Below, piece after piece: positions 1-5,558 of a stretch of 5,558 nt of DNA. The notes beneath the pieces are model-generated. The model was not told the origin of the DNA, ran no database searches, and saw nothing but the letters and a program-made list of their open reading frames with translations. The DNA is from Bacteroidota bacterium (GTDB taxonomy: Bacteria; Bacteroidota; Bacteroidia; Bacteroidales; UBA12481), in NCBI GenBank assembly GCA_030592205.1, contig JAUVKA010000290.1, positions 1 to 5,558 of the forward strand, written 5' to 3'. Positions within the stretch are counted from its first letter, which is position 1, and each line of letters begins with the position of its first letter. A program made the position numbers and the translations under genes.

Positions 1-915
1 AGCCGCAAAGTGAGTATTATATCTCCCCGGATTTCCCACTCGTCTGATGGTTTGCGGAGCCCAAAGCTCTCTTTCAAGTTGATCTTTTTTCAAAATCTGC
101 TTGTCTTCCCCTAATAATTCTAAAACCCACTTACTCATATCTGCCACTGAGGAGTAAATACCACCGGCGGCATTCATTAATTCATTAGTGGTTCGGTCTA
201 CTACACGAACTACACCATCAATAGATGCATGGGGGGCTATTGTATTGCTATTATCGGTCAATCGATTAAATGAGGCAGCACTGCTCTTCATATCGAGGGG
301 CTTCATTATATTATGTTCAATAAAGTCTTCCCAACTCGCCCCGGATACCTTTGCCACAATTTCTCCAGCTATAATGTACAAGAGATTATCATAGTCATAT
401 TTCGTTCTGAATGGAGAAACCTGTTTGAGATATCGGAGATTATGAATTACATCCTTTCTGCTAAAATCTGTTCCATCAGGCCATATCATCAGGTCGCCTG
501 CTCCTAATCCCATCCCACTTCTGTGACAAAGTAAATCCCTGATCCTGAAATCTTCAGTCACATATGAATTATAGAGTCGGAATTCCGGGATATGGTCTAT
601 CACCCTGTCATCCCAGGAAAGTTTTCCCTCATCAACAAGAATGCTTAAGGCAGCTGAAGTGAAAGCCTTAGAATTAGATGCTATACCGAATAAGGTATTC
701 TCATCTACTGGTTCATTCGTGTCCAATGATCTTACCCCATAACCTTTGGAAAGAATGATCTCTCCATCCTTAATTATCGCAACTGCAATTCCCGGCACAT
801 CAAATGCTTTTATTGTTCTTTCTACCAGTACATCAATCTGACTAGAATTGAGTACTTGAGCATTAATACTGAGGCTGGTGAGAGCGAATATCAGGATGAC
901 TGGTAAATGTTTCAT
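1..915 (-). CDS. Secreted serine beta-lactamase-like hydrolase (class C / CubicO type), C-terminus cut off by window edge
   Basis: This is an open frame of 305 codons reading leftward from ATG at 915-913 with no stop before the window edge, so the protein is 3'-partial. It starts with a signal peptide (MKHLPVILIF..., hydrophobic to about residue 18, likely cut in SINA-Q between A19 and Q20). The penicillin-binding/beta-lactamase fold (PF00144 type) follows. The context GIASNSKAFTSAAL contains the SxxK motif S80-N-S-K83, giving the nucleophile serine and general-base lysine. LLCHRSGM at 128-135 is the usual 'LLtHtSG' segment, and Y175-D-N177 is the YxN motif. AAGGIYSSVADMSKW (249-263) is also typical. 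The third motif (HxG/KTG) would lie further on, outside the window. Family members include D-aminopeptidases, esterases and peptidoglycan-related or beta-lactam hydrolases, so the substrate is not predictable. Many Bacteroidota homologues carry an extra C-terminal domain after the catalytic part, which cannot be checked here. No Shine-Dalgarno precedes the start. The signal peptide directly after the ATG supports this start choice. Confidence 0.93.
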   Translation of the reverse strand, partial: MKHLPVILIFALTSLSINAQVLNSSQIDVLVERTIKAFDVPGIAVAIIKDGEIILSKGYGVRSLDTNEPVDENTLFGIASNSKAFTSAALSILVDEGKLSWDDRVIDHIPEFRLYNSYVTEDFRIRDLLCHRSGMGLGAGDLMIWPDGTDFSRKDVIHNLRYLKQVSPFRTKYDYDNLLYIIAGEIVAKVSGASWEDFIEHNIMKPLDMKSSAASFNRLTDNSNTIAPHASIDGVVRVVDRTTNELMNAAGGIYSSVADMSKWVLELLGEDKQILKKDQLERELWAPQTIRRVGNPGRYNTHFAA

Positions 916-943
916 GAGGAACGGATGATTAGTGGATTTGTAG

Positions 944-977
944 ATTAGTGTAATAGTTTATTGTAAACAAAACTAAT
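944..977. promoter_or_regulatory. Overlapping palindromes in the divergent spacer, operator-like
   Basis: Three nested or overlapping inverted repeats sit in the 138-bp spacer between two divergent genes. They are GTTTA-ttg-TAAAC at 956-968, TAGTTT (954-959) with AAACTA (970-975), and ATTAGT (944-949) with ACTAAT (972-977). Their centres are close but not identical (962, 964.5 and 960.5), so they are alternative symmetries rather than one perfect site. They overlap the candidate -7 element at 968-975 on the minus strand, a position where a bound repressor would block the beta-lactamase-like gene. No specific regulator family is recognised. An AT-rich spacer makes short palindromes fairly easy to find by chance. 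Confidence 0.3.
968..975 (-). promoter_or_regulatory. Candidate Bacteroidota -7 element (TAGTTTTG) for the beta-lactamase-like gene
   Basis: Read on the minus strand this is TAGTTTTG, an exact match to the Bacteroidota -7 consensus TAnnTTTG. A TTTG-type -33 candidate lies 16 nt upstream within the T-rich stretch around 992-997, somewhat closer than the usual spacing. Transcription starting just downstream would give a leader of roughly 45 nt before the ATG at 915. The match is short and the region is AT-rich, so chance agreement is possible. Confidence 0.35.
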
Positions 978-1053
978 ATTGCTCAAAATACCAAAAAGAG
1001 TGGGCTTTTATTAATTTTATTGCAATAATAAATTCAGCTAAATATTTGATTCC

Positions 1054-3471
1054 ATGAAGCCTTTATCCTTTTACCTTTATTCCCTACTTGTGCCCTGTGC
1101 CCTGAGCCTTGTGCCTTATACGTCATATGCTCAAGATGAGGTATCAGTCTTTCCGGGAGCAGATGAAAGAACCCCTTCGCTTTCACAGTATTTCTCATGG
1201 ATAAACAATACCAACGAGGGAAGTACCGAAGCCCAGACTCTCACTAATCTTGAATTCTTCCAATGGCTTCAGGATGAGTATGGAATGACACTGGATATCT
1301 ATGTAATCAGCGCAGGGGCTATTGATAAGGGAAGATGGTATGGGAGTATGGAGTCGGAAGAATTTAAACGACAATTTCCAAGGGGTTTCGATCCCATTTA
1401 TCAGAAGGCCAAAAAGATGAATACCCGTCTTGGAACCTGGGGCGGGCCGGATGGTTTTGGGAATACTCCTGAGGAGGAACAAGCAAGGATAGATATGATG
1501 GTTAAGTTATGTCGCGATTATGAATTTAAAATATTGAAATTAGATGCAGTAGTTGGACAACTACGTGATGAAAAGCAAGATGCATTTATCAGGATGATGA
1601 CAGAATGCCGCAAATATTCACCGGATTTAATCTTTCTGAATCATAGGCTAAACCTCAGTGATGAGGCCAGGAAACATGCAACCACATCTTTATGGGGTGG
1701 GGCAGAAACCTATATTGATGTGCATATGCCTAACTGGCAGGTAACTGCGCCACATCATCGTGCTACCGCTATATCAAGGAATGTTGTACCGGCTTTGATG
1801 CGCCTTACTGAGGATCATGGAGTTTGTCTTTCATCCTGTCTCGACTATTGGGAGGATGACTTAATCCTGCAGGCATTTAACAGAAGTTTGATATTATCAC
1901 CCCAACTTTATGGTAATCCCTGGTTCCTTCGTGATGATGAATATCCCAAATTGGCCAGGATTTTTAACATGGCTCATCAATATGGTGATATTATGGTTGA
2001 TGGTATAATCCTTCCTGAGGATAGATATGGGGAGAAAGCAGTATCGAGAGGTGATGATAAAACCCGATTGATCACTCTTCGAAATATTAGCTGGAAAGCA
2101 ATAAATATTGAAATTAAAATTGATGAAGAAATCGGTCTTAAGTTGGAGGGACCTTTTGAACTTCGACTACTACATCCTGTAGAACGTATGTTAGGGGTAT
2201 ACCATAATGGCGAAACAGTTAGCATAGAAGTTGATCCCTTCAGATCAGCATTGGTTCTGGCAACTCCTGCTGGAGAAGCTGGTTTGGGTATTGATGGATG
2301 TGATTATGAAATCATTCAGGATATTCCCGGTAAGCCAAAGAAAATAAATCTGCTGGGTATGCCTGGGACTAGCCACAAAATCTCTCTTATCGGGAGCGGG
2401 GCAAACTATTCCGGGGCAATGTTAGATGGTGAGTCTGTAGATGGATTATTAAAGGGTAGAAAGTTGAAGATCGATTTTCCCGGGGAGGTTTTAGATGAAG
2501 CATATCACCGTAAAATAGCTGATCTGAAAGTATGCGCTTTACCGGAGGATGCTGAAGCTTTATACGAAGCCACGATTTTCTCAACTGATAATAATGCACT
2601 TGAAATCAGGTCTCTTGATCGGTCGGGGCCATCTTCAATAGAAGAAGTTAATGCTGCTCGGGAGGCTTTTTTACACCAGCCTCTATTTGCTGCACGAGGA
2701 TTATGGGATCATTATATGTTTGATGGGGATATGAGTACTTCATTTTATGTTGCTCGTCGGAGAACCGATCATTTAATCAACAGGGGATCATTAAGATTGG
2801 ATTTAGGTAAAGAGATTTCCCTGGATGAGTTGGTGATTGAAACTGGTGATGAACATGGATTACAGCCTTGGAAAATGGGAGAAGCTGCCTTTGTTGATGT
2901 TTCTTCTGATTTGACGGTCTGGACCCAACTAAGTCTGCTCGCCGGAACAAAAATGAAGGTAAAGCTGGATTCTGATAAACCAATACGATATATGCGCTTT
3001 AATGGAACACCTGATAAGATTGTGGAGATAAATGGTTTTCATGATGGTGTTGCTGTTGACAGAAGTGCATGGCGAGGATCTATTTTATTCAGTCCCTACA
3101 GGCGTATGCCGGCAGTGAAAGCCTGGTCGGCAACAACTATAATAAACGAGATACATGCAGGATCCTATCTGGCTATCTGTCTGGAAGGCGAACATGGTGT
3201 TGAGGGTGCCTATGCTGCTATTCGGGTAGATGGAAAATCGGTAGGAGCACCGGATCGTAGTCCTTCCTATCCTTGTAATCCCTGGGAATATCCTCCTGTC
3301 AAGACCAAATCTCACTATACTTATTATGTGCCCTTAACGAAAGATATGGAAGGCAAGCAAATTGATATCATTGTTCTGGGAATGAAAGGTGGAGTTGATA
3401 AATTTAAGTCGGAGGTTTGGCTTACAACCTATCCCGTTCCATATGTCAAAAAAGAATTGATCATCAATTAA
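1054..3471 (+). CDS. Secreted multidomain protein, putative clan-D (melibiase/alpha-galactosidase-like) glycoside hydrolase with C-terminal beta-sandwich modules
   Basis: This 805-residue protein is likely a secreted glycosidase; its substrate is unknown. The signal peptide covers residues 1-26 (cut in SYA-Q at 26/27), which supports the ATG at 1054. Residues about 40-330 look like a (beta/alpha)8 barrel. GTWGGPDGFG (127-136) is followed by LCRDYEFKILKLD (152-164). The K162-L-D164 segment resembles the K-x-D strand that carries the nucleophile Asp in GH27/GH36/GH31. FLNHRL (194-199), WGGAETYIDV (214-223) and CLDYWEDD (262-269) are further polar strand ends, and the acid/base residue is not clear among E218, D223, D264 and E267-D269. 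YGNPWFLRDDEYPKLARIF (286-304) closes the barrel. Residues about 337-405 resemble the small C-terminal beta-domain of clan D. About 406-545 is unassigned. About 546-665 looks discoidin/F5-8-like (LRLDLGKEISLDELVIE at 580-596). About 666-797 is a further beta-rich, aromatic-rich module. The protein is longer than simple GH27/GH36 enzymes. It lies 89 bp before the Kelch lipoprotein gene on the same strand. The family assignment is from motif resemblance only; the secreted, multidomain nature is firmer than the enzyme class. Confidence 0.72.
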   Translation: MKPLSFYLYSLLVPCALSLVPYTSYAQDEVSVFPGADERTPSLSQYFSWINNTNEGSTEAQTLTNLEFFQWLQDEYGMTLDIYVISAGAIDKGRWYGSMESEEFKRQFPRGFDPIYQKAKKMNTRLGTWGGPDGFGNTPEEEQARIDMMVKLCRDYEFKILKLDAVVGQLRDEKQDAFIRMMTECRKYSPDLIFLNHRLNLSDEARKHATTSLWGGAETYIDVHMPNWQVTAPHHRATAISRNVVPALMRLTEDHGVCLSSCLDYWEDDLILQAFNRSLILSPQLYGNPWFLRDDEYPKLARIFNMAHQYGDIMVDGIILPEDRYGEKAVSRGDDKTRLITLRNISWKAINIEIKIDEEIGLKLEGPFELRLLHPVERMLGVYHNGETVSIEVDPFRSALVLATPAGEAGLGIDGCDYEIIQDIPGKPKKINLLGMPGTSHKISLIGSGANYSGAMLDGESVDGLLKGRKLKIDFPGEVLDEAYHRKIADLKVCALPEDAEALYEATIFSTDNNALEIRSLDRSGPSSIEEVNAAREAFLHQPLFAARGLWDHYMFDGDMSTSFYVARRRTDHLINRGSLRLDLGKEISLDELVIETGDEHGLQPWKMGEAAFVDVSSDLTVWTQLSLLAGTKMKVKLDSDKPIRYMRFNGTPDKIVEINGFHDGVAVDRSAWRGSILFSPYRRMPAVKAWSATTIINEIHAGSYLAICLEGEHGVEGAYAAIRVDGKSVGAPDRSPSYPCNPWEYPPVKTKSHYTYYVPLTKDMEGKQIDIIVLGMKGGVDKFKSEVWLTTYPVPYVKKELIIN
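1088..1115 (+). repeat. Four tandem 7-bp units (consensus YTGWGCC) inside the signal-peptide coding region
   Basis: The units are TTGTGCC (1088-1094), CTGTGCC (1095-1101), CTGAGCC (1102-1108) and TTGTGCC (1109-1115), directly abutting. They encode part of the hydrophobic core of the hydrolase signal peptide (LVPCALSLVP). Because 7 is not a multiple of 3, gaining or losing a unit would shift the reading frame. The units are imperfect, which lowers the expected slippage rate. Confidence 0.75.
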
Positions 3472-3490
3472 TGTTGAAATACAATATCTG

Positions 3491-3546
3491 GCAAGGATTC
3501 ATTTTGGTACGTATTTTGTTGCCGATGCATCCTTGTTAGTTTTTCT
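3491..3546 (+). terminator. Possible weak intrinsic terminator or intercistronic hairpin
   Basis: CAAGGAT (3492-3498) and ATCCTTG (3529-3535) are perfect 7-bp inverted repeats, extendable by a G-U pair (3491/3536). Inside the 30-nt loop a second short stem can form between GGTA (3506-3509) and TGCC (3520-3523). A T-rich tract (TTAGTTTTTC, 3536-3545) follows immediately. This fits a leaky terminator between the hydrolase and the Kelch lipoprotein gene, or an RNA-stabilising element at the 3' end of the first transcript. The loop is long and the stem only moderately GC-rich, so full termination is doubtful. Confidence 0.33.
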
Positions 3547-3560
3547 AATACCTTAATATT

Positions 3561-4724
3561 ATGAATTTTAAGAACAAGTGGTTTTTAGCTCTTATTACTA
3601 TCCCTTTCCTTTTGAGTTCCTGTGAGTTTCAGTCATATGAAAATTACGGATTTCCTGAATATGATGGGGTTTTCGAATGGACGCTCTTAGTGAAAAATGC
3701 TGAGTGGTCTAATCGCTATGGTCATGCTGCTGTGGCATACGAAAACAAAATATGGCTGTTTGGAGGATATAACCCTGGTGTGATACAGGGAGATACCTAT
3801 TGTGAAGATGTTTGGAGTTCAAGTGATGGAATTAGCTGGGAGCTGGTTCTGGAGAAAGCACCATGGCTGGGTCGTAGAGGTCATCGTGTTTCGGTCTTTA
3901 ATGATGGAGGTGGGGAGGCAATGTTTCTGATTGGTGGATTCACAGTTAATGAGGAAACAGGTTACAGAGAGTATGCAAACGATGTTTGGAAAACAACTAA
4001 TGGAAAGGACTGGGAGCAAATAAAGCCTAGAACTTATCCTGGCTTTGATTCAACTGATGATTGGTTTCCAAGGTTTAATCATGTTCAGGTGGTAGCTAAT
4101 CATGGGGGCACTGATTATATCTATGTAATTGGAGGTGCCTCAATGTTGGAGGATCATGCTGCTCAATATGCAATGAAATATTTCAATGATGTGTGGAGAT
4201 CCACTGACGGCAGGGTTTGGGAAAAATTAGACAATAATGATTTTGGCATACGGTCGGAGGCGGGTGCGACAGTTGATCCTTCTACCGGCCGCATTTATAT
4301 GCAGGGAGGAATCCATGGTGTTATTTTCGAGGAAACAGATAGTGTGAATCATCCACTGGACGACTGGCACTGGCTTTGGAGCTCGACTGATGGGGTGAAT
4401 TGGGTCTCTGAAAATGATACAGCTGTGTTTGACCAGGGAATGTTTTCCCGTTCTGATCATCATCTGATTTATTATCAGAATTCATTATGGGGCCTTTCCG
4501 GTAAAACGAATTCTAATGTACATTATCATTTAACAAAGGATGATCAATATTCAATTTGGAGTAGAAGCAGTAATGGGATGTTAGAAGTTGATTCATACGG
4601 TATTGATATTGATCCACGTCATGCATATGCTACTGCAATTTTAAATAATAAGATATTTATCATGGGTGGATTTACTGGCTCTCACGGGCAATCAAATGAT
4701 GTTTGGACTGGAGAAATAAAGTAG
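3561..4724 (+). CDS. Kelch-like six-bladed beta-propeller lipoprotein
   Basis: The 387-residue protein begins with a lipoprotein signal peptide: MNFKNKWFLA, hydrophobic core, then lipobox L-S-S-C21. It is therefore expected to be lipid-anchored in an outer or inner membrane. Residues about 40-385 hold six propeller blades with a shared pattern: R-x-x-H, a strand ending in G-G, then N-D-V-W-x-S-x-D-G-x-x-W. The Gly-Gly strand ends are at 68-69, 125-126, 191-192, 249-250, G312-S-G314 (degenerate) and 369-370. The W-x-S-x-D/N-G-x-x-W segments are at 85-93, 143-151, 212-220 and 273-281, with a degenerate copy near 333-339. The last blade (353-385) ends at NDVWTGEIK and lacks its final strand; residues 39-49 (EWTLLVKNAEW) resemble 92-102 (SWELVLEKAPW) and can supply it, closing the ring. 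Kelch propellers serve as binding scaffolds or, as in the mutarotase NanM, as enzymes; no catalytic assignment is possible here. The start has no Shine-Dalgarno. The stop codon overlaps the ribosome site of the next gene, which implies joint expression. Confidence 0.9.
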   Translation: MNFKNKWFLALITIPFLLSSCEFQSYENYGFPEYDGVFEWTLLVKNAEWSNRYGHAAVAYENKIWLFGGYNPGVIQGDTYCEDVWSSSDGISWELVLEKAPWLGRRGHRVSVFNDGGGEAMFLIGGFTVNEETGYREYANDVWKTTNGKDWEQIKPRTYPGFDSTDDWFPRFNHVQVVANHGGTDYIYVIGGASMLEDHAAQYAMKYFNDVWRSTDGRVWEKLDNNDFGIRSEAGATVDPSTGRIYMQGGIHGVIFEETDSVNHPLDDWHWLWSSTDGVNWVSENDTAVFDQGMFSRSDHHLIYYQNSLWGLSGKTNSNVHYHLTKDDQYSIWSRSSNGMLEVDSYGIDIDPRHAYATAILNNKIFIMGGFTGSHGQSNDVWTGEIK

Positions 4725-4728
4725 GAGG
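4723..4728 (+). promoter_or_regulatory. Strong Shine-Dalgarno (AGGAGG) overlapping the Kelch gene stop codon
   Basis: AGGAGG begins at the second base of the TAG stop (4722-4724) and lies 7 nt before the ATG at 4736. This is a near-ideal ribosome binding site, whereas the other three starts in the window have none. It fixes the start of the barrel gene and suggests that ribosomes terminating on the Kelch cistron feed translation of the next one. Confidence 0.85.
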
Positions 4729-4735
4729 ATATAAG

Positions 4736-5558
4736 ATGAAAAAGATAATAATATCATTAGCAGTAATATCAATTTCAATTAGCGGAATTTCACAGGAAGA
4801 GAATAGCAGATTCAACATACCTATTAAAAACTGGAATTTGAAATTTGTGGGATTAGATAATTTCTATCCTACCTATATGGCAGATCCATTAGGAGTAAGG
4901 TTTGAGGTTAGCAGTCAGACTTTTAAGTACAGCGATTTTGAATATGAAGACAGGATAAATGAGGGTGGGGGATACCTTGGCAGGATGACCATTACTACGG
5001 GAGCCAGAGTTTCACTGTTTAAATTCAGTCCAAAATCTAATCCAAAATTAGGTGTGGAGGTTGACCTGGGAGTTGCCACGCCTCTGATCATGAGACAGGG
5101 GAATCATGATTTAGTTGGAACAGATGGGATTTATTACTTTGCTATTGCTGGACGGCCAACCGAATGGTTGGCATTACGATTTTCAAAGCACCATATCTGT
5201 ACTCATGCAGGAGATGAGTTTTTTAATGGTAAGGTACACAGTCCTACTGATTATGATCCCGGTATTACACAGTTGCCGGTAAGAGATGATTTTATCTTAT
5301 CAGCAGCAGTTAAACCTTTATATTTCCTAGGCAATCCACAGTTGAATATACTTCAGATATATGCCGATTTTGGCTTTTTCTTACCAGGGGTTGATTTTAT
5401 GGGAACAAGACAAAATAAGCCCAATCGGACCGCTTACATGAATTATCAGGGAGGGGCTGAAGTGGAGTATTATTTTAACAGAAAATACTTTGGAGGTCTT
5501 TATGCAGCTGTAAATGTTAGCGCTTACCAATTAAATGCCTATTCTCCAAATATCTCTA
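4736..5558 (+). CDS. Probable outer-membrane beta-barrel protein, DUF1207-like, C-terminus cut off by window edge
   Basis: The frame is open from ATG 4736 to the window end (274 full codons, no stop), so the protein is 3'-partial. A signal peptide (MKKIIISLAVISISISGISQ, likely cut before Q20) leads into a mature chain without long hydrophobic helices. It has many alternating, aromatic-rich strands typical of outer-membrane barrels, for example GIYYFAIAGR (131-140), ILQIYADFGFFL (205-216) and AEVEYYFNRKYFGGLYAAVNVSAY (241-264). Two segments recall DUF1207 proteins: M48-A-D-P-L-G-V-R-F56, matching an 'ADP..pRF' stretch, and LRFSKHHICTHAGDEF (147-162), matching a 'r..HxSSHxGDEf' stretch. DUF1207 has no established function, and this match is from memory, not a profile search. 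The gene starts 11 bp after the Kelch lipoprotein stop with a strong Shine-Dalgarno overlapping that stop, so the two products probably act together at the outer membrane. It could instead be an unrelated barrel family. Confidence 0.82.
   Translation, partial: MKKIIISLAVISISISGISQEENSRFNIPIKNWNLKFVGLDNFYPTYMADPLGVRFEVSSQTFKYSDFEYEDRINEGGGYLGRMTITTGARVSLFKFSPKSNPKLGVEVDLGVATPLIMRQGNHDLVGTDGIYYFAIAGRPTEWLALRFSKHHICTHAGDEFFNGKVHSPTDYDPGITQLPVRDDFILSAAVKPLYFLGNPQLNILQIYADFGFFLPGVDFMGTRQNKPNRTAYMNYQGGAEVEYYFNRKYFGGLYAAVNVSAYQLNAYSPNIS

Noticed and set aside
188..507. Two rightward ORFs of 64-68 codons at the left of the window
   Set aside because: They lie wholly inside the minus-strand beta-lactamase-like gene, overlap each other, and show no ribosome site or recognisable protein features.
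1020..1048. TTG (1020-1022), 18 nt, then AATATTTG (1041-1048) as a promoter for the hydrolase gene
   Set aside because: The -7 candidate has A instead of the first T and lies only 5 nt before the ATG, which would give an essentially leaderless transcript. Too weak to list as a feature.
3501..3524. 12-bp direct repeat with two ATTTTG copies (3501-3506 and 3513-3518)
   Set aside because: Only six bases match well and the region is AT-rich. The near match to TAnnTTTG (TATTTTG) is one base short, so it is not called a promoter.
1195..4463. Several minus-strand ORFs of 66-95 codons under the hydrolase and Kelch genes
   Set aside because: They are antisense to well-supported coding regions, rich in Ser/Pro/Ile/His with no domain-like pattern; these are shadows of the true genes.
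3561..5558. SusC/SusD-type uptake pair for the lipoprotein and barrel
   Set aside because: The lipoprotein is a Kelch propeller, not a helical SusD fold, and the barrel lacks the plug and size expected of a TonB-dependent receptor.
1..5558. CRISPR array, tRNA/rRNA, insertion sequence or phage attachment site
   Set aside because: No spaced direct repeats, cloverleaf-like elements, transposase frames or terminal inverted repeats were seen on either strand.

Overview
The window looks like part of a Bacteroidota (or closely related Balneolota-type) genome. The base composition is moderately AT-rich. Exported proteins have signal peptides ending in A-Q or S-Q, one protein is a lipoprotein, and start codons mostly lack Shine-Dalgarno sequences and sit in AT-rich leaders. 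All four proteins appear to be exported. No SusC/SusD pair, sulfatase, transposase, RNA gene or CRISPR array is visible, so the genus and any larger locus cannot be read from this piece.

Layout. Positions 1-915 (minus strand) hold the first 305 codons of a secreted serine beta-lactamase-like hydrolase whose C-terminus lies beyond the left edge. A 138-bp divergent spacer (916-1053) carries overlapping palindromes and one Bacteroidota-type -7 match that would serve the minus-strand gene. Then three genes run rightward. At 1054-3471 is an 805-residue secreted multidomain protein that looks like a clan-D (melibiase-like) glycoside hydrolase with C-terminal beta-sandwich modules. At 3561-4724 is a 387-residue lipoprotein built as a six-bladed Kelch-like propeller. 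From 4736 to the right edge is the first 274 codons of a probable outer-membrane beta-barrel resembling DUF1207 proteins. An 89-bp gap separates the hydrolase from the propeller gene. It contains an inverted repeat followed by a T-run (a possible weak terminator) and a 22-codon ORF that overlaps the hydrolase stop as TAATG. The propeller and barrel genes are only 11 bp apart, and a strong AGGAGG overlaps the propeller stop codon, so these two are very likely co-translated.

Working model (inference): the rightward genes form a surface or periplasmic module in which a secreted glycosidase acts on a glycan, and a propeller lipoprotein works with an outer-membrane barrel. An E. coli arrangement with similar parts is nanC-nanM, an outer-membrane channel and a Kelch mutarotase, but homology to it is not claimed. 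The beta-lactamase-like gene is divergently transcribed and has no visible functional link to the others.
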